Of a stretch of 64,000 nucleotides of DNA, positions 1 to 11,013 are shown one piece after another. Position numbers and translations under genes: made by a program. Under the pieces are notes generated by a model that saw nothing but the letters and a program-made list of their open reading frames with translations, was not told where the DNA came from and made no database searches. Positions within the stretch are counted from its first letter, which is position 1. Every line of letters starts with the position of its first letter. Origin of the DNA: Diogma glabrata (taxonomy: Eukaryota; Arthropoda; Insecta; Diptera; Cylindrotomidae); NCBI GenBank assembly GCA_963693315.1, contig OY856188.1, positions 200,286,826-200,350,825 on the forward strand. Reading direction: 5' to 3'.

Positions 1-1
1 T

Positions 2-109
2 AATCCGAGTTCTGAGTCGGGTATGCCTGTACTTGAATCCAGTCCTGATTTGACTGCCATCAGGAGATCAGAACGTTCCAAGAAGCCAATTGTGCGTTTT
101 CAATTTTAA
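2..109 (+). CDS. C-terminal end of an LTR-retrotransposon Pol (partial)
   Basis: An open frame enters from the left edge and stops with TAA at 107-109. Its last residues include RRSERSKKPIVRF, a basic tail common at the very end of Ty3/gypsy or Copia-type polyproteins, where an R-R-S-x-R-x-x-K-P motif closes the protein. No catalytic domain lies inside the window, so the family cannot be named. The purine run at 129-140 followed by TGATAAATC looks like a polypurine tract and the first bases of a 3' LTR, which supports the reading. What is seen is only the tail; the assignment to an LTR element is inference from that tail and its context. Confidence 0.55.
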   Translation, partial: NPSSESGMPVLESSPDLTAIRRSERSKKPIVRFQF

Positions 110-140
110 ATGTAGATGTCATAATTTAGTGGTGGAGAAA

Positions 141-1674
141 TGATAAATCAAAATATGAAAAAATGAATTATATTAATGCTAAGATGATAATGATGTAAAC
201 TTTAGAATCACCTTGTTTAATTGTTGTATTAATTAACTTGTTTTGTAATTTATTATTGTACAGTTACCTTACTTTTATTATGTCCGTATCATTATCATCA
301 TTTGATATTATATTGTTAGTTAGTCGTTTGTTGGCAGTCAATATTAAAACATTAAAATTATAAAGTTGTACCATATTAAAATATTCTTTTATTTATCAAA
401 ACTTAAAGTTAGTTTCAAAGAAATTAACAATGAGTCAAGGTGTTTACATTTAATTTTAACAACCACTGATATGAACCGGATCAGACAGTCGTGGTCAGGC
501 CCTGGTCTGGAATACAACGCCTCAAAGTTTAAGACTCAAATTATTCATACCGGATCAGGCAGTTCTATTAACGCCAAATCATAATAGGAAATGCCTGACC
601 AATATTCTAGTTGGAAACTGCAATGCCATGAATAAAACAATTCTCATTATTAAATTCTTTTAGAAGTTGTTAGTAAGAATTCCATTGCATTGGCACGGAT
701 AGTAATTTATGCAGTTGAATGTGCTACCCCAATAATATCTTTTAAATTTCGACTAACTCGAATGATCTTGAAAAAGTCAATTCCAACGCAAACCTTCTAT
801 AGTAAACATTCATTTAATTCAATTCAAACAATTACCAACATTGTTTGTCATTGCCGAGTTATAAATTTAAAATCTCATTCGATCAAAACTAACTATATAA
901 CTATGTATGTACTTCGTAATTTTAATAAAATTTATTACAATTTTCTAACAGGAACTTAAATTTATTTAAATTAGAAACGATTCAAAGGAAATGAAGTTTA
1001 TTTGTTGATTTTCGTTTAGGAAATAAAATCTTGAAGATGAAGATAAACTTTTAAATATTTTTTTCTTTCGTTATTATCTGGATTTCAGAGCGATTCTTAT
1101 TACAAAATAATATTTTTTGTTAGAAAGTTTTTTTTTAGAATAATTTAAATCTAAGATACTACAAGTATATCCGTTATAAAAAAACTTTCATTTGATAGTT
1201 ATTTAAATATTAATTGAAAACAACTTTAATTGTTCGGATAACTTTCGATCCTCCGATTTAAATAAACAATCACTTAATTACATTAGAATTTAGATGAAAT
1301 TCTAACATATGCAAAAAGCTATAAAGTTAAAAGATTTAACAGAATCATAATAAATAATTTATTTATTTTATTATTCACTTAACTTAGTTATTGCTGAAGG
1401 GAAAATTTATGTAACACAAACGAAGTGTAAAGTACATAACAATCAATTAGAAATCATAAATTCAATGTCAACTTGAATGAAATAAGACACATCTGTCATA
1501 CAAATTTACTCAAGTTACTTACATAAAAAAGGGAAGGGATGGAAATTTAAGTATACATACATTAACTTTATTGTAAGTCACAAACTTATAGGTCAGGTCA
1601 ATTGATACAATACCATCGAATTGTTATTTGTCGAGAACTCAAAAACTTATTCCCTTCCAATTTTGATTACCTAA
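141..1674. other. Non-coding AT-rich stretch; probably begins with a 3' LTR
   Basis: The stretch starts with TGATAAATC directly after a purine run, so its first few hundred bases are probably the 3' LTR of the element whose Pol ends at 109. The right LTR end could not be fixed because the partner LTR lies outside the window. A GC-richer patch at about 475-600 (repeated tcagg, cctgg and cctgac motifs) resembles the interior of the MITE at 1675-1980 and may be a decayed relative. The short open frames here carry no recognisable domain. Nothing else is supported. Confidence 0.3.
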
Positions 1675-1980
1675 CCGAGCAGAAATTAGTTAGGGAAAAC
1701 CTGAATACAGTCAGGGCGTGATCAGGGCCTGGTCAGTCCTACAAGGGCAATCCCTATTAGGGCAATCTGCTGTGGGCCTGATTTAGAATACCCTTTTAGA
1801 ATACCCTTATTTGAATAGCTGAAATTTCAATTGGTTAAAATTCACTAGAGCATTATCCATTTTAGAAATATATAGTTGAAATATAGTCAGGGCCCAATCA
1901 GGCTGCCCTGCCTGATCCGGACTAGGGCAAACCTGATGTGAAGTGAAACCTCACTTGAGCCCTGACAAATTTCTGCTCGG
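1675..1980. mobile_element. MITE, copy 1 (TIR CCGAGCAGAAATT, TA target)
   Basis: A 306-bp block has terminal inverted repeats about 21 bp long: CCGAGCAGAAATTAGTTAGG at the left and its near complement ending CTCGG at the right, with two mismatches. TA dinucleotides sit one base outside each end (1672-1673 and 1982-1983), as expected for TA-targeting, mariner-like MITEs. The interior is full of near-palindromic TCAGGGCCTGATC-like words and codes for nothing. A second copy with the same ends is at 17283-17662. Seen: the inverted repeats and the shared family. Inferred: mobilisation by an unknown transposase. Confidence 0.7.
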
Positions 1981-2208
1981 GTATGGACTATCTGCCTCAT
2001 CACATGAAATAAAAATTAAAAAGTTTACTCATTTAGAGATACAGTGAAGGTGCAAAGTCTCTAAATGGCGTGGCATAGAGAGTAGTTTGTACAGCGAAAT
2101 CACCTAGACTTTAAATCCAGAGATCTGATTTTTATGAGAATTGGTTGGAATTTAATAAAAGGGGTTTCAATAATCTTGAGTTGGAACAATCAACCGTTTT
2201 TGTTTTAA

Positions 2209-2391
2209 TTGTTGTGTGGTGGACATTGGAAATTTGGCCACTTAATTAAATGCAAGGCGAAGGATGTCATCTGCCGTCCGTGCCAATCGTTGGAATCAAA
2301 TGAAATCCCCAGAAAAGACTACCATCAAAATGTCGCCGGACTGAGCTGGACTGATATGCAAGGTAATAGTTATAATAAATTTAGTAAATAA
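2209..2391 (+). pseudogene. Degenerate gag zinc-knuckle region
   Basis: The frame carries CGGHWKFGHLIKCKAKDVIC, which matches the usual gypsy pattern of a Cys/His knuckle followed by a second C-x2-C pair before the protease. The first cysteines of the motif are lost or out of frame. It lies about 250 bp before protease-like sequence, where a gag end is expected. It is too short and damaged to function. Identification is by pattern and position only. Confidence 0.4.
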
Positions 2392-2599
2392 GATAGCTTT
2401 CTCAGTTATAAAAATTATCTTGGGTTAAATTCAATCGAATCAAAACACAAGCGTTGGACCAAAGATTACTTGATTTGATAGGAAATGAAATTATAAAATC
2501 CAAGCTGATATCAATTGCATTCCAATAAATTTGAATAAACAATTAAAAATAGTTACATAATCAGCACAATGACTTCAATGTTTTCGATTATAATGATGA

Positions 2600-2876
2600 T
2601 AAAGTTAAAATTTTTGGTACGGCTAAAATTAAATGCTTAGATTTGAGCTTGAAGTCAAATACGGAAAGATCAGCCGAATTTGTCGTTGTAAATAACAAAT
2701 GCGAACCGGTACTAGGATTAGAAACTTGTGAGAGTTTTGGATTAATTAAACGCTTGGATGTGAGTAGTATTGTATTGGTATTGCATGTTTGGAATCAAAG
2801 AAATCATTCACAGATAGATATGAGGATGTTTTTCTTGAGCTTGGTAAGTTCCCCGGAACGTTTTCAATTAAATTAA
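2600..2876 (+). pseudogene. Degenerate retroviral-type aspartic protease
   Basis: The residues VLGLETCESFGLIKR match the conserved C-terminal part of the protease of K02A2.6-like elements, where V-L-G-L-x-x-C-x-x-x-x-L-I-x-R precedes the linker to RT. The catalytic DTG/DSG triplet is not visible upstream in any frame, so the domain is truncated or mutated. It sits between the knuckle remnant and the RT, which is the normal protease position. Confidence 0.5.
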
Positions 2877-3582
2877 AGGAAAATTCGAAACGTGCTTCAT
2901 TATAAGAAACGGATACCAAACTCTTTAACAGATAAACTAAAATCGGAACTTGACAAAATGTGCAGGATGAAATCATTTCACCTGTCGATTATCCAACTGA
3001 AATTGGGTTAACAATTTGCAAATAGTTGAAAAACGTAACGGTAAACTTTGGATTTGTTTAGGCCCAAAGCCACTCAATGAATGTATTTAACGCCAATATT
3101 TTTTAATTCCAACAATCGATGACTTAACCTCAGGATTGGCAAATAAAAAATTTTTTTCGGTTCTCGATTTGAGCAGTGGTTTTTGGCATATGGAATCAGA
3201 CAAAGCAAGCTCGGACTTAACAACATTTATGACTCCTTTTGGTAGATTTAAATTCAATCGCGTACCATTTGGCCTTAATTGCGCACCAGAAATGTTTGAA
3301 CGGGAAATGATTAAAATGTTTGGTGATATACGGGGAGTTGTTTATTTTGACGATGTGACTATTTGCGCGGAAAGTGAAGACGAACATGCTCAAATCATGA
3401 ATGTAGTAATGGATAGAGCTAGGATTAATAATATCAAATTTAACTCAGATAAGATTCAGTATCAACAACGTGATGTAAAATTCATGGGAAATATTTTATC
3501 GGACGGAAAAATTAAAGCAGACCTGAAGCACAGAGATGCAATTTTAAAATTAAAAAACCGGAAAATAAAACGGACATTTTAA
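2877..3582 (+). pseudogene. Reverse transcriptase domain, frameshifted
   Basis: The clean part is 3136-3582 (148 codons): it begins near FSVLDLSSGFWHM, has FMTPFGRFKFNRVPFGLN and the catalytic box YFDDV, with the tyrosine followed by F rather than the usual V or L. Upstream fragments such as ISPVDYPTE and the linker before it are spread over different frames. The downstream thumb is broken by a frameshift near 3575. The enzyme would copy element RNA into DNA in the particle; this copy cannot make a whole protein. Confidence 0.8.
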
Positions 3583-3715
3583 GATTCCTGTGTCTTCTAA
3601 AATATTTGGCAAGATTTATTCCAAATCTGTCAAGGAAATCAGCGGAATTTCGAAATTTGACACAGAATGATGTAGAATTTAATTAAACAGAAACACAGGA
3701 TAAAGAATTGAAAAT

Positions 3716-4225
3716 TTGCTTAGTATCGTAACAACTGAACCGGTGCTGGCCATTTATAATCCGAAGCTGCCGGTAATCATACAAACCGATGCATCCAAGG
3801 ATGTATTGGGATGTGTGATCGTTCAAAATGAACATCCCGTTTCGTTCACTTCACGAACCCTTAGTAAAAGTGAACCAAAATGGGCTCAGATCGAAAAAGA
3901 AATCTTAGCTATCGTTTTTGCATGTCAACGGTTTCATTTTTATTTATACGGGCGCGAGTTTACTGTCGAAACCGAAAGCGATCACAAACCGTTGAAAACA
4001 CTAGTTAAACGTAATATTGATGACGTAACAATGCGACTTCAACGTATGTTCATTTTTCTCTTGAAGTATCTGCATATGACTGTGGTGTACAAACCTGGCA
4101 AAGAAATGCTAGTAGGTGATTGCTTGTCAAGAGCGCAATTACCCGAAATTTCGGAAATCGAAGTACGCTCGAGAGTCACTTATTCGGTAATAAAGTCAGT
4201 TTGTTTAACGGAAGCATTTTTATAA
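3716..4225 (+). pseudogene. RNase H domain of decayed gypsy Pol
   Basis: The frame holds QTDASKDVLG (first catalytic Asp), the FTSRTLSKSEPKWAQIEKE block with its catalytic Glu, and the ETESDHKPL segment with the next Asp, ending in the tether phrase YKPGKEMLVGDCLSR. This is the standard RNase H plus tether of Ty3/gypsy Pol, where the usual final words are N-x-x-A-D-x-L-S-R. It continues the RT at 2877-3582 after frame breaks, so it is not translated as part of a complete Pol. Confidence 0.8.
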
Positions 4226-5119
4226 ATTTAAATCCGAATTGCATGTTGAGCACGGAGTGCTACTTTTGGACCATAGTTTGGCCATTCCAACGGATATGCA
4301 ACGAAAAAATTCAATTTCAAATCGGTTACATTTATCTCATCTTGGAATCGACAAAACACTTCCACGAGCAAGAATGCTATACTATTGGTCTAGAATGAAT
4401 ACGTAAATTAAAGAATTGGTTACTTCTTGCAACATTTGTGAGTTCAAACGAAACAATCAAAAAGAACCTTTGGTGCAGGAAGAAATCCCGAAATATCCGT
4501 TTCATATGGTGGCAATGAACCTTTTCGAATACGTCGGTCGTGAAAATTTGCAATTTTTGATGCATACTCAAATTACCTCATGGCCGTTAATGTTTAGAAT
4601 AAAACATCAAAATTCAAAACACATTGTTGGTGTAATTTGTCAGCTATTTGATAAACTTGGATATCCAACGTCATCAAATGCGACAATAGTTCATCTGCAT
4701 CGGCTGAATTCGAACGTTTCTCTGTTGAATATAATATTCAAGTAAAATTTTCAAGACCAAGGTATCCACAAAGCAATGGTTTAGCTGAAAAAGGCGTAGC
4801 TATTGCCAAAAACATTCTAAGGCGATGTTTTGAAGCAAATGATGTTGATCAATTTCAGTATCGCATACTGGAATACAATACAACACCTTTGACGAACATG
4901 CATATTACTCCATCGGAATTATTCTTTGGTAGACTTGCCAAAACCAAGCTACCGGTATCGGATTTGCTTTTAATCATAAACACTTTAAATGAATCGGAAA
5001 TTCAAAACAAACTAAAACAAAAAAAGGAAAGGCAAAAATATTATTATGATCGGAACCTTAAATCTTTGAATGTGGGTGATTTAGTGATTTTTAAGAAAAA
5101 CGGGAAAGAATGGCATTAA
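4226..5119 (+). pseudogene. Integrase domain, fragmented
   Basis: The N-terminal zinc-binding part is recognisable as HLSHLGIDKT, followed after a stop by a C-x2-C pair (SCNICEF) near 4430. The core is broken: the region expected to hold the first two acidic residues is disrupted, and the third conserved block SRPRYPQSNGLAEKG at about 4750 ends with the catalytic Glu. The last intact piece, 4889-5119, has the typical C-terminal phrases ITPSELFFGR and NVGDLVIFKKN. Stops and frameshifts make it non-functional. Confidence 0.75.
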
Positions 5120-5430
5120 TCATTATGGCACTATAGTAGCGATTTTAATGATCGTTTAGACATTATTAAGGATAGTTTTAAATTTTAATAATCATTTTAG
5201 ACGCAATCGGCGTTTTATTGCTAAGACTCGAAACGAGGATTTCAATGCTAGTGACTTGTTGTTTGAAGAAAATATTAAAAGCCATTCAAACAATGTCCCG
5301 GATATTTTACGAGAAATTCAAATTATGGCTCCACCTCAAATTAATCGGAATGAAAACAATGTTAACGCGGATAACTCAGTAATGGTGGAAGCCTCACCGA
5401 ATAATAATTAATAAGACAGATTATTGTAAT

Positions 5431-5625
5431 GTGGATGCATCAGTGCCTTCGGTTGAAATTGAAAATACTGTGCTAACAAATACTAACCAAATTATTCCCG
5501 AAGCATCTGGTTCAGAAACAAAGAGTTCGCAAACATCTAATGTAACGCCCACAGAACCAGTAAGAACTAGAAGTGGTCGTGCCATTAAGGCCCCAAAACG
5601 TTTTGGTAGAGATTATGGAATCTAA
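5431..5625 (+). pseudogene. Pol C-terminal tail of the decayed gypsy element
   Basis: A short open frame ends in RTRSGRAIKAPKRFGRDYGI and a TAA at 5623-5625. The pattern R-T-R-S-G-R-x-x-K-x-P-x-R-F is the usual closing tail of Ty3/gypsy Pol. It follows the integrase remnants without a recognisable gene between. Its position marks the 3' end of the internal region of this element. Confidence 0.6.
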
Positions 5626-6780
5626 ACACGGTCCAATCGCAAATAAATAAAAAGTATTTAAATTTATGGAAAAAGCGTGTAATGACTAATGATTAAACTA
5701 GCATTATTCTTTTTTTTTTTTTTTAAATAAAATGTGTTGTGTAGTAGGAATTACAATATGTGTCACAATAACACATAAACCCCTTTTAAGACCAAGGTCC
5801 CACAACCACATACGTTCAAAGGTGTTGATGGACGTAAATCTTTCTTTTTTTGTTTTTTTATATTTTTAGTTAAAGAATGGATAACAAAACAATAAATCCT
5901 ATCACTGACAAAATATGACATAGGCCAATATTTTATGATAGAATAGAGAAAATAAAAGTAAATTAAAAAGTAAATAGCAAATTTTTACAAAAATCTGCTG
6001 AAACAAAACAGAAATGTAGTTGCCAATAATCCGACGGGTTGCATATTCCTTGATCCTGTGACGCACTGTCTCTCTTAATGATAAAAGTCCATACATAGTT
6101 ATATGAAGGCTTAATTTTTCGAGGAAGCTTCTATTCTCTTGCTATTCTTATCATCAAGGATTATTTCACAGCTAAGATTGAGGGTACTACCGTTGGTTGA
6201 ATGGATACAGTTCATCCGCCACCACCCCTAAGATGTCACCTTGGCTAGTGATTTCTCACTGCTATTGCCAGTGGTATGTGATATCTCACGTTAACTCGAA
6301 TGTCAATAGCAGGGAATGGAGTACGCGGGGTTGTCACACCCGTAGATCAAGTAAAAAAAATTTTTTTAAATTTACAAAACAATAAAAACTGATCCCTCTA
6401 TGCGGATAAATTATTCTTATTTACCATTTTTATATGTTGGTAGCACTGCAACTAGGGACTCTGGTGAAAACCTGTGTAGAAGTCAGATGTCAATAAAGAC
6501 TTAAAAATATAATAATTTAAACGTGGTAAAAATATTATTTGATTTTATAATAAGCTTCGCTTAACAAAAATAAACTTTTGTCTATGCGAAAAGTAAACTC
6601 ACTAGTGTAAAAAAATAACAAATTATAGTTGCTATGGTTTTTCATATAATTTTACGAAGTATTTTAAACAACGTAACCATGAAAAAATAGAATATGAATT
6701 TTGAATGTTTTGTTGTCGATTTATAACTTGATAATTTATAGTAAATATCGATTATATATTACTATCATAGAAAAAATAGC
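5626..6780. other. Non-coding, AT-rich
   Basis: After the element tail come a poly-T run at 5709-5724, an AT-rich stretch and a less AT-rich patch at about 6180-6350 with repeated words (gatttctcact, gatatctcac). No open frame here carries a domain, and no LTR partner, tRNA or inverted repeat was recognised in it. Confidence 0.3.
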
Positions 6781-6900
6781 ATTTCCTACGCGAGATAAAA
6801 ACGTTTTTCGTTCGTAAACATGTCTCACTCGACGCTAGCGCGTCTCGTGAACAAATGTTTACTCACGAAAAAAACAATGTTTTCATCTCTTGTAGGAAAA
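6781..6900. repeat. Imperfect 120-bp inverted repeat with GC-rich centre
   Basis: The left side (atttcctacgcgagataaaa) pairs with the right side (catctcttgtaggaaaat), and pairing continues inward through taaacat/atgttta to a centre around GACGCTAGCGCGTC. The arms are roughly 55-60 nt and align with several mismatches. The centre is rich in CpG, unlike the AT-rich flanks. It resembles a small foldback MITE; no family or target duplication could be assigned. Confidence 0.55.
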
Positions 6901-7872
6901 TATACTATTATTTTTTTAAATGTTACTTATAACAATTTTTACTGCGAGTACTTGAGACAATAATTCGCAAACTGTTGTAATTAGTTATCAAATTATTTAA
7001 ATTCTAGATAACTAATGATTTGTAGATGTCTGACTGTATAAAAACTGTTTCGACACAGGTTGAAACAACCGTATAGAGGGTAAATAAGCAAAAAACTTTA
7101 TCCTTTTATTTGATTTGTCGTCAACCAGACAAAGATATCTCGAAAACGGTAAATCATCATCATCATAAAAAACCACTCTCTTTAAAAAAAAAACAGAACA
7201 GTGAAATGACAAAAGGATAGATGAAACAAAACCTAAACGAATATAAAAGGTTGTGCTGAATGTAATGTTACGGGAACGGAGTGTTTAAATCATAATTATC
7301 AAAAACAATTGTCTTGACGGACGGGTCAAGAGTTGTTTTCCAAAGTCTATCTAATCGGTAAGTATATTTAAAAAACTGTTGACATAAATAAAGCGTTCAA
7401 AATCCAACAAAGTTTCTTCTACGAATATTTGCATTTGCTTTTCGAATCCCATCCCTAGGAAAAAGTCATTTCTTGAAAGCCTGACACTGTAGGGTTCCCA
7501 ACTTATAATTTTCCAAAGAAAGGACATTTGCAAAACTACGAAAAAAACTTAATTTTATATGCATGGGCATTTATTGTATTTTTATTTCAACACAGATTCA
7601 TCATATACATATATTATTTCACAAATTTAACTTAATTAATTCACAGATCTTAAATCTATTATTCGTCAGCAGACAGCAATAACAACTGATCAAATGTAAT
7701 AAAAATATAAAAAAAATCAAACTATGTACATATGTAAATAAATTCAGTACTTTTACATATGTAAGTATTTTGAATTCACAGCACGCAATTTTTATCATAA
7801 GTAAAATACAAATACATAAAATAAAAATAAAGATAAATCTCAAATTTAATTACAAAATCTAATCCATAATAA

Positions 7873-8640
7873 TCAATTACTATTGCAAAAACGATATTTT
7901 TGTTTTCTTTTTGCACACTTCAGTAATTCTTGGTCGGTTTTGGCAGTTTCATAAAATTCGCTACATTTTTCTTTAAAATTAAAATAAACAAGTAGCTCTG
8001 CCTTAATCAATTCAATAGAAGATTGAATACGCTCTTCTCTCCATTTTACCCCCATTACGGAGAACACTCGCTCAGAAAATGCTGATGATGCAGGGATACT
8101 TAAAAAGAAGGAGATAATATTAAACATATTGATCAATTCCATATTTTCATTACAGCTTAAAATGTGTTGCCACTTTCCCGCAGTCGAAAAATTCGGGAAT
8201 TCGGTATGTTGACTAATTTTTGCAAAATTATTTTGTACTAGCATCACTTCGTCAAATAATTGGTCCATATTGATACATAAATTGGAGTTATTTAGTTCTC
8301 CCAAAATTATTTCAAAGTCTTTATATTTTGGGTACGTATTATTAGGTAATGATAAAACAGATATTTTTGATAACCAATTTGTTTCACTAAAATCAAATCG
8401 CGTTTCCAGATATTTTACAGACTTTTGGTAAAAACTGTTGAAGTCGTTTTGAAATGGAATTCTACTTAGATTTTTCAACTTTTTATTAACCTCATGGCCA
8501 TAAAAACTATTCTCCAAACGATTATTTATATCAGCCCGCAATTTATTCATTATGTCAAACAAGTCCAAAGAAGTAGTTTGATTACTCTCTAATTTTTTTA
8601 CGGTAATATCGAAAACTAACAAAATATGATTTGTAAACAT
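7873..8640 (-). pseudogene. hAT transposase, C-terminal part with dimerisation domain
   Basis: The frame of 255 codons ends the transposase. Near its end it carries FFLSIPASSAFSERVFSVMG, the hAT C-terminal dimerisation block in which P-A-S-S-A-x-x-E-R-x-F-S is diagnostic. Upstream text is alpha-helical and fits the region before the insertion domain. It does not join in one frame to the N-terminal part at 9239-9838: stops and frameshifts occupy 8641-9238, where phrases such as LSADNAYSNFGKNHS (the second catalytic Asp region) can still be read. It is therefore a decayed gene rather than an exon of a working one. Confidence 0.8.
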
Positions 8641-9238
8641 TAAATAAATTTCTATTTCTGGTGGTACATTATTAGTTTCATTATCTATTTATAAAAGTTG
8701 TTTTATTTGTTTTGGGCAGTCGTCCATGCTTAAAAAATAGCTGCACAAGGCAGTATAGTTAAGCAAAATACGTTCAATACAGGGATTTAATGACAACCAA
8801 CGAGTACCGACATGCTTGATTAATTCTCTCCATTGACTGTTTACAAAATTATGGAAACCTTTTAATGTTTCCCGTATCTTGGCCGAGTTTGAAAAATGAG
8901 AATAAATTTACAAAATAATATTTTAACATCTACGTGTAGTGAATCAAGAGAGTCTTTTACACAGTTATGGATTATGTGTGCATGACAATTGGCTTTCTGA
9001 ATGTTTTTATTTTTTGATTTAATATTAGTAAATAGGCTATGATTTTTCCCGAAATTAGAGTACGCATTGTCTGCACTAAGCGATTATATATTCTGCCAGT
9101 TTAATTGCAGCTCATTGATACATTTTTCGACCATTTTGTACATCCCATCCGCAGTTTCATCAGCATTCTCGACAAAATCCAACAAATAATTTTGTAAACC
9201 ATTCTCATTTTTGTAAAAATTTAAACCGATATAGAAAA

Positions 9239-9838
9239 CTATTTAACATTTTTTCGATTAGAAGCATCTAATTGAATTGCATAAAATAACAATAACCAAA
9301 TATGGTCGTTTATTTCGCATAAAACTTTAGCCAGTACTTTTTTGCCTAACACGTGTTCCGCAATTGCTTGACACTTGGCTCTACCACAAGATAATTTATT
9401 GGCAATGCTTGAATCAAAAAATATAGTGCTCTCAAGTTTCATAGAACAATCAAGCGAATTATAAGATTGGTTGTGCTTAATGCAATGGTAAACTTGAACC
9501 ACTTCTGCTAATACTACCTTTGTTTCAATATCTGAACCAGATTTAACAAAAAAATTTGTTAGTGATGTACTACCGGTGGTGCTGGAAATTTTATTTTTGT
9601 GCGCGATCGATTCACTGTGTTTTTTTACTGCGGAATAGCCGCTGTATTCGACGGAAAAGGTGGTTAAACAAAGCTTACATTTCGCTTCCAAATTACTTGA
9701 TCTTTTGGTTATCCATTTGTGGTTTTCTTCGCAATTTGTGTTGTAGTAAGCTTTCCTTCGTTTTTTGGGATTCACATTCACTGCACTTTGTGGTTGTTGC
9801 AATGTTGGTGTATTTGCTACTGCAGTTTTCTCATTCAT
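9239..9838 (-). pseudogene. hAT transposase, N-terminal part with zinc finger
   Basis: The 199-codon frame starts with ATG at 9838 and contains a BED-like or TTF-type zinc finger: CKLCLTTFSVEYSGYSAVKK followed by HSESIAHK, that is C-x2-C with two downstream histidines. This domain binds the transposon ends. The frame later reaches CGRAKCQAIAEHVLG, typical of the segment before the hAT catalytic core, and stops at 9239. The rest of the core is out of frame. Its distance from the right terminal repeat (about 570 bp) is reasonable for a promoter and 5' UTR. Confidence 0.75.
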
Positions 9839-10574
9839 TGTTTTTGTTTATCGCAAAAAAATTGTTGTTTATATTGTAAAATAGTTCTATACACACCAAT
9901 TTTATTGAATAACAAAAAAAAATACAACAGTGCAAAATAGTACGGACTACGGATTAAATTTGTACAAACCATAATATGTATTAAGTTTAAGTATTCAAAA
10001 TGCAACACTAATCACAAGTTACAACTCTACAACATCACGAAATCGAAACTATTATTTATAATCGTTGAAAACGTCAAAATTATCTATAAACACGGAAGAG
10101 TGAGTTCCGACGATCGGAGCCGTGATTTTAAACTCATATTTTTTTGGTTGTATATTCGTTAATTCAAATATGATTACCAATTAGAATTATTTAAATAACA
10201 TACAATTTAAATTCGAAAGCTACAAGGAAAAATATGAGCAATTATATATATTTAGTTTTTTGACACTGATTCAAAAATTGCATTAAAATTACAATAAAAA
10301 AAGGACATTTTAGCTTAATAAAGGACATTTTGTCACACAGAAAGTGGAAAGGACAAAATATAAAAAAGAAGGACTGTCCTTCCCAAAAAAGGACGGTTGG
10401 GAACCCTACCTGACAGTCAGATGTAGTCAGTCGTTGATAACAGCAAAATAAACAATCCAAGAAAATAACATGTTAATATTTTGCTCAAATTTAAGTCTTG
10501 ACCAATAAACAATTGATTTCTTCAAACATCTTTAATCAATCTTACAAAACAACATCAACAGATGTGGTCCAAAT

Positions 10575-10580
10575 TTTATT
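10575..10580 (-). terminator. Poly(A) signal AATAAA for the small gene at 10669-10981
   Basis: On the minus strand AATAAA lies 20 bp after the TGA that ends the extended frame and about 90 bp after the first stop of exon 2. The position is appropriate for 3' end formation. In so AT-rich a sequence the hexamer has a high chance frequency, so it only adds to the other signals. Confidence 0.3.
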
Positions 10581-10668
10581 TTAATTTTAAAAACCACATT
10601 CAACAACGGCACTGGGAACAGCATAGACGACAACATAGACGGCATGTATCGGCACTTAAAAATAATCT

Positions 10669-10981
10669 TTAACTAACATTTTCTATGCATTTACGACATA
10701 GAAAACATTTTTCTCGTACTGTAAAAACTCCTCTTCTTTTCTTTTATTCAAGCTTATACCATTACTAATGTGCATAAAAATGTTTTTTTTTCCTTTATGT
10801 CTATTAAAACCAATTCGTATGTAAATCTCAAAACAAACAAAAATTTTCTAAGAAATAATTTTAAGAAAATCTTACCTGTATTAAAAATGTTATGCAAATC
10901 ATTTCCAATAGCGCACGATAATCCATTAAAACAAAATCCAATGGTCAATAAAATTAAAAACAGATTGTTACTGAATCCCAT
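10669..10981 (-). CDS. Possible small secreted cysteine-containing peptide (two exons)
   Basis: I read complement(join(10669..10718,10876..10981)). Exon 1 starts with ATG at 10981 and encodes an ideal signal peptide, LFLILLTIGFCFNGLSCA, then a short linker. It ends at a strong donor, CAG|GTAAGA. The 157-bp intron ends at TTTTTACAG with a weak pyrimidine tract. Exon 2 adds 15 codons plus the split codon, with three cysteines in C-x2-C-x2-C spacing, giving a 51-residue precursor. A TATA box lies 33 bp upstream of the ATG and AATAAA downstream. Oddly, the same frame reopens right after the TAA for 22 codons with seven cysteines, including two CC pairs (10600-10668), as if a stop had cut a longer cysteine-rich peptide. 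Family unknown; a chance AT-rich frame is possible. Confidence 0.4.
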
Positions 10982-11013
10982 TCTGACTTATCATCATCAT
11001 CACACAATCCTTA

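Larger units (their letters stand above)
2209..5625 (+). mobile_element. Decayed Ty3/gypsy retrotransposon (K02A2.6-like order)
   Basis: Fragments of gag zinc-knuckle, protease, reverse transcriptase, RNase H and integrase follow one another on the plus strand in the order typical of Ty3/gypsy Pol, each broken by stops and frameshifts. Recognisable pieces are a GLETCESFGLIKR protease end, an RT with PFGLNCAP and YFDD, an RNase H with TDAS and an integrase end with PQSNG. The phrasing resembles the elements often annotated as K02A2.6-like. No LTR pair was found; the 3' side after 5625 holds no obvious polypurine tract. It is an old, inactive copy. Confidence 0.85.
7489..10409 (-). mobile_element. 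hAT DNA transposon with both ends
   Basis: The ends are perfect 14-bp inverted repeats, GTAGGGTTCCCAAC at 7489 and GTTGGGAACCCTAC ending at 10409. They are flanked by an 8-bp target duplication with one mismatch, CTGACACT (7481-7488) and CTGACAGT (10410-10417); 8 bp is the hAT signature. Inside, on the minus strand, lie an N-terminal zinc-finger exon-like frame and a C-terminal hAT dimerisation frame separated by decayed coding sequence. The element is about 2.9 kb, normal for hAT, but its transposase is broken. Confidence 0.88.
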
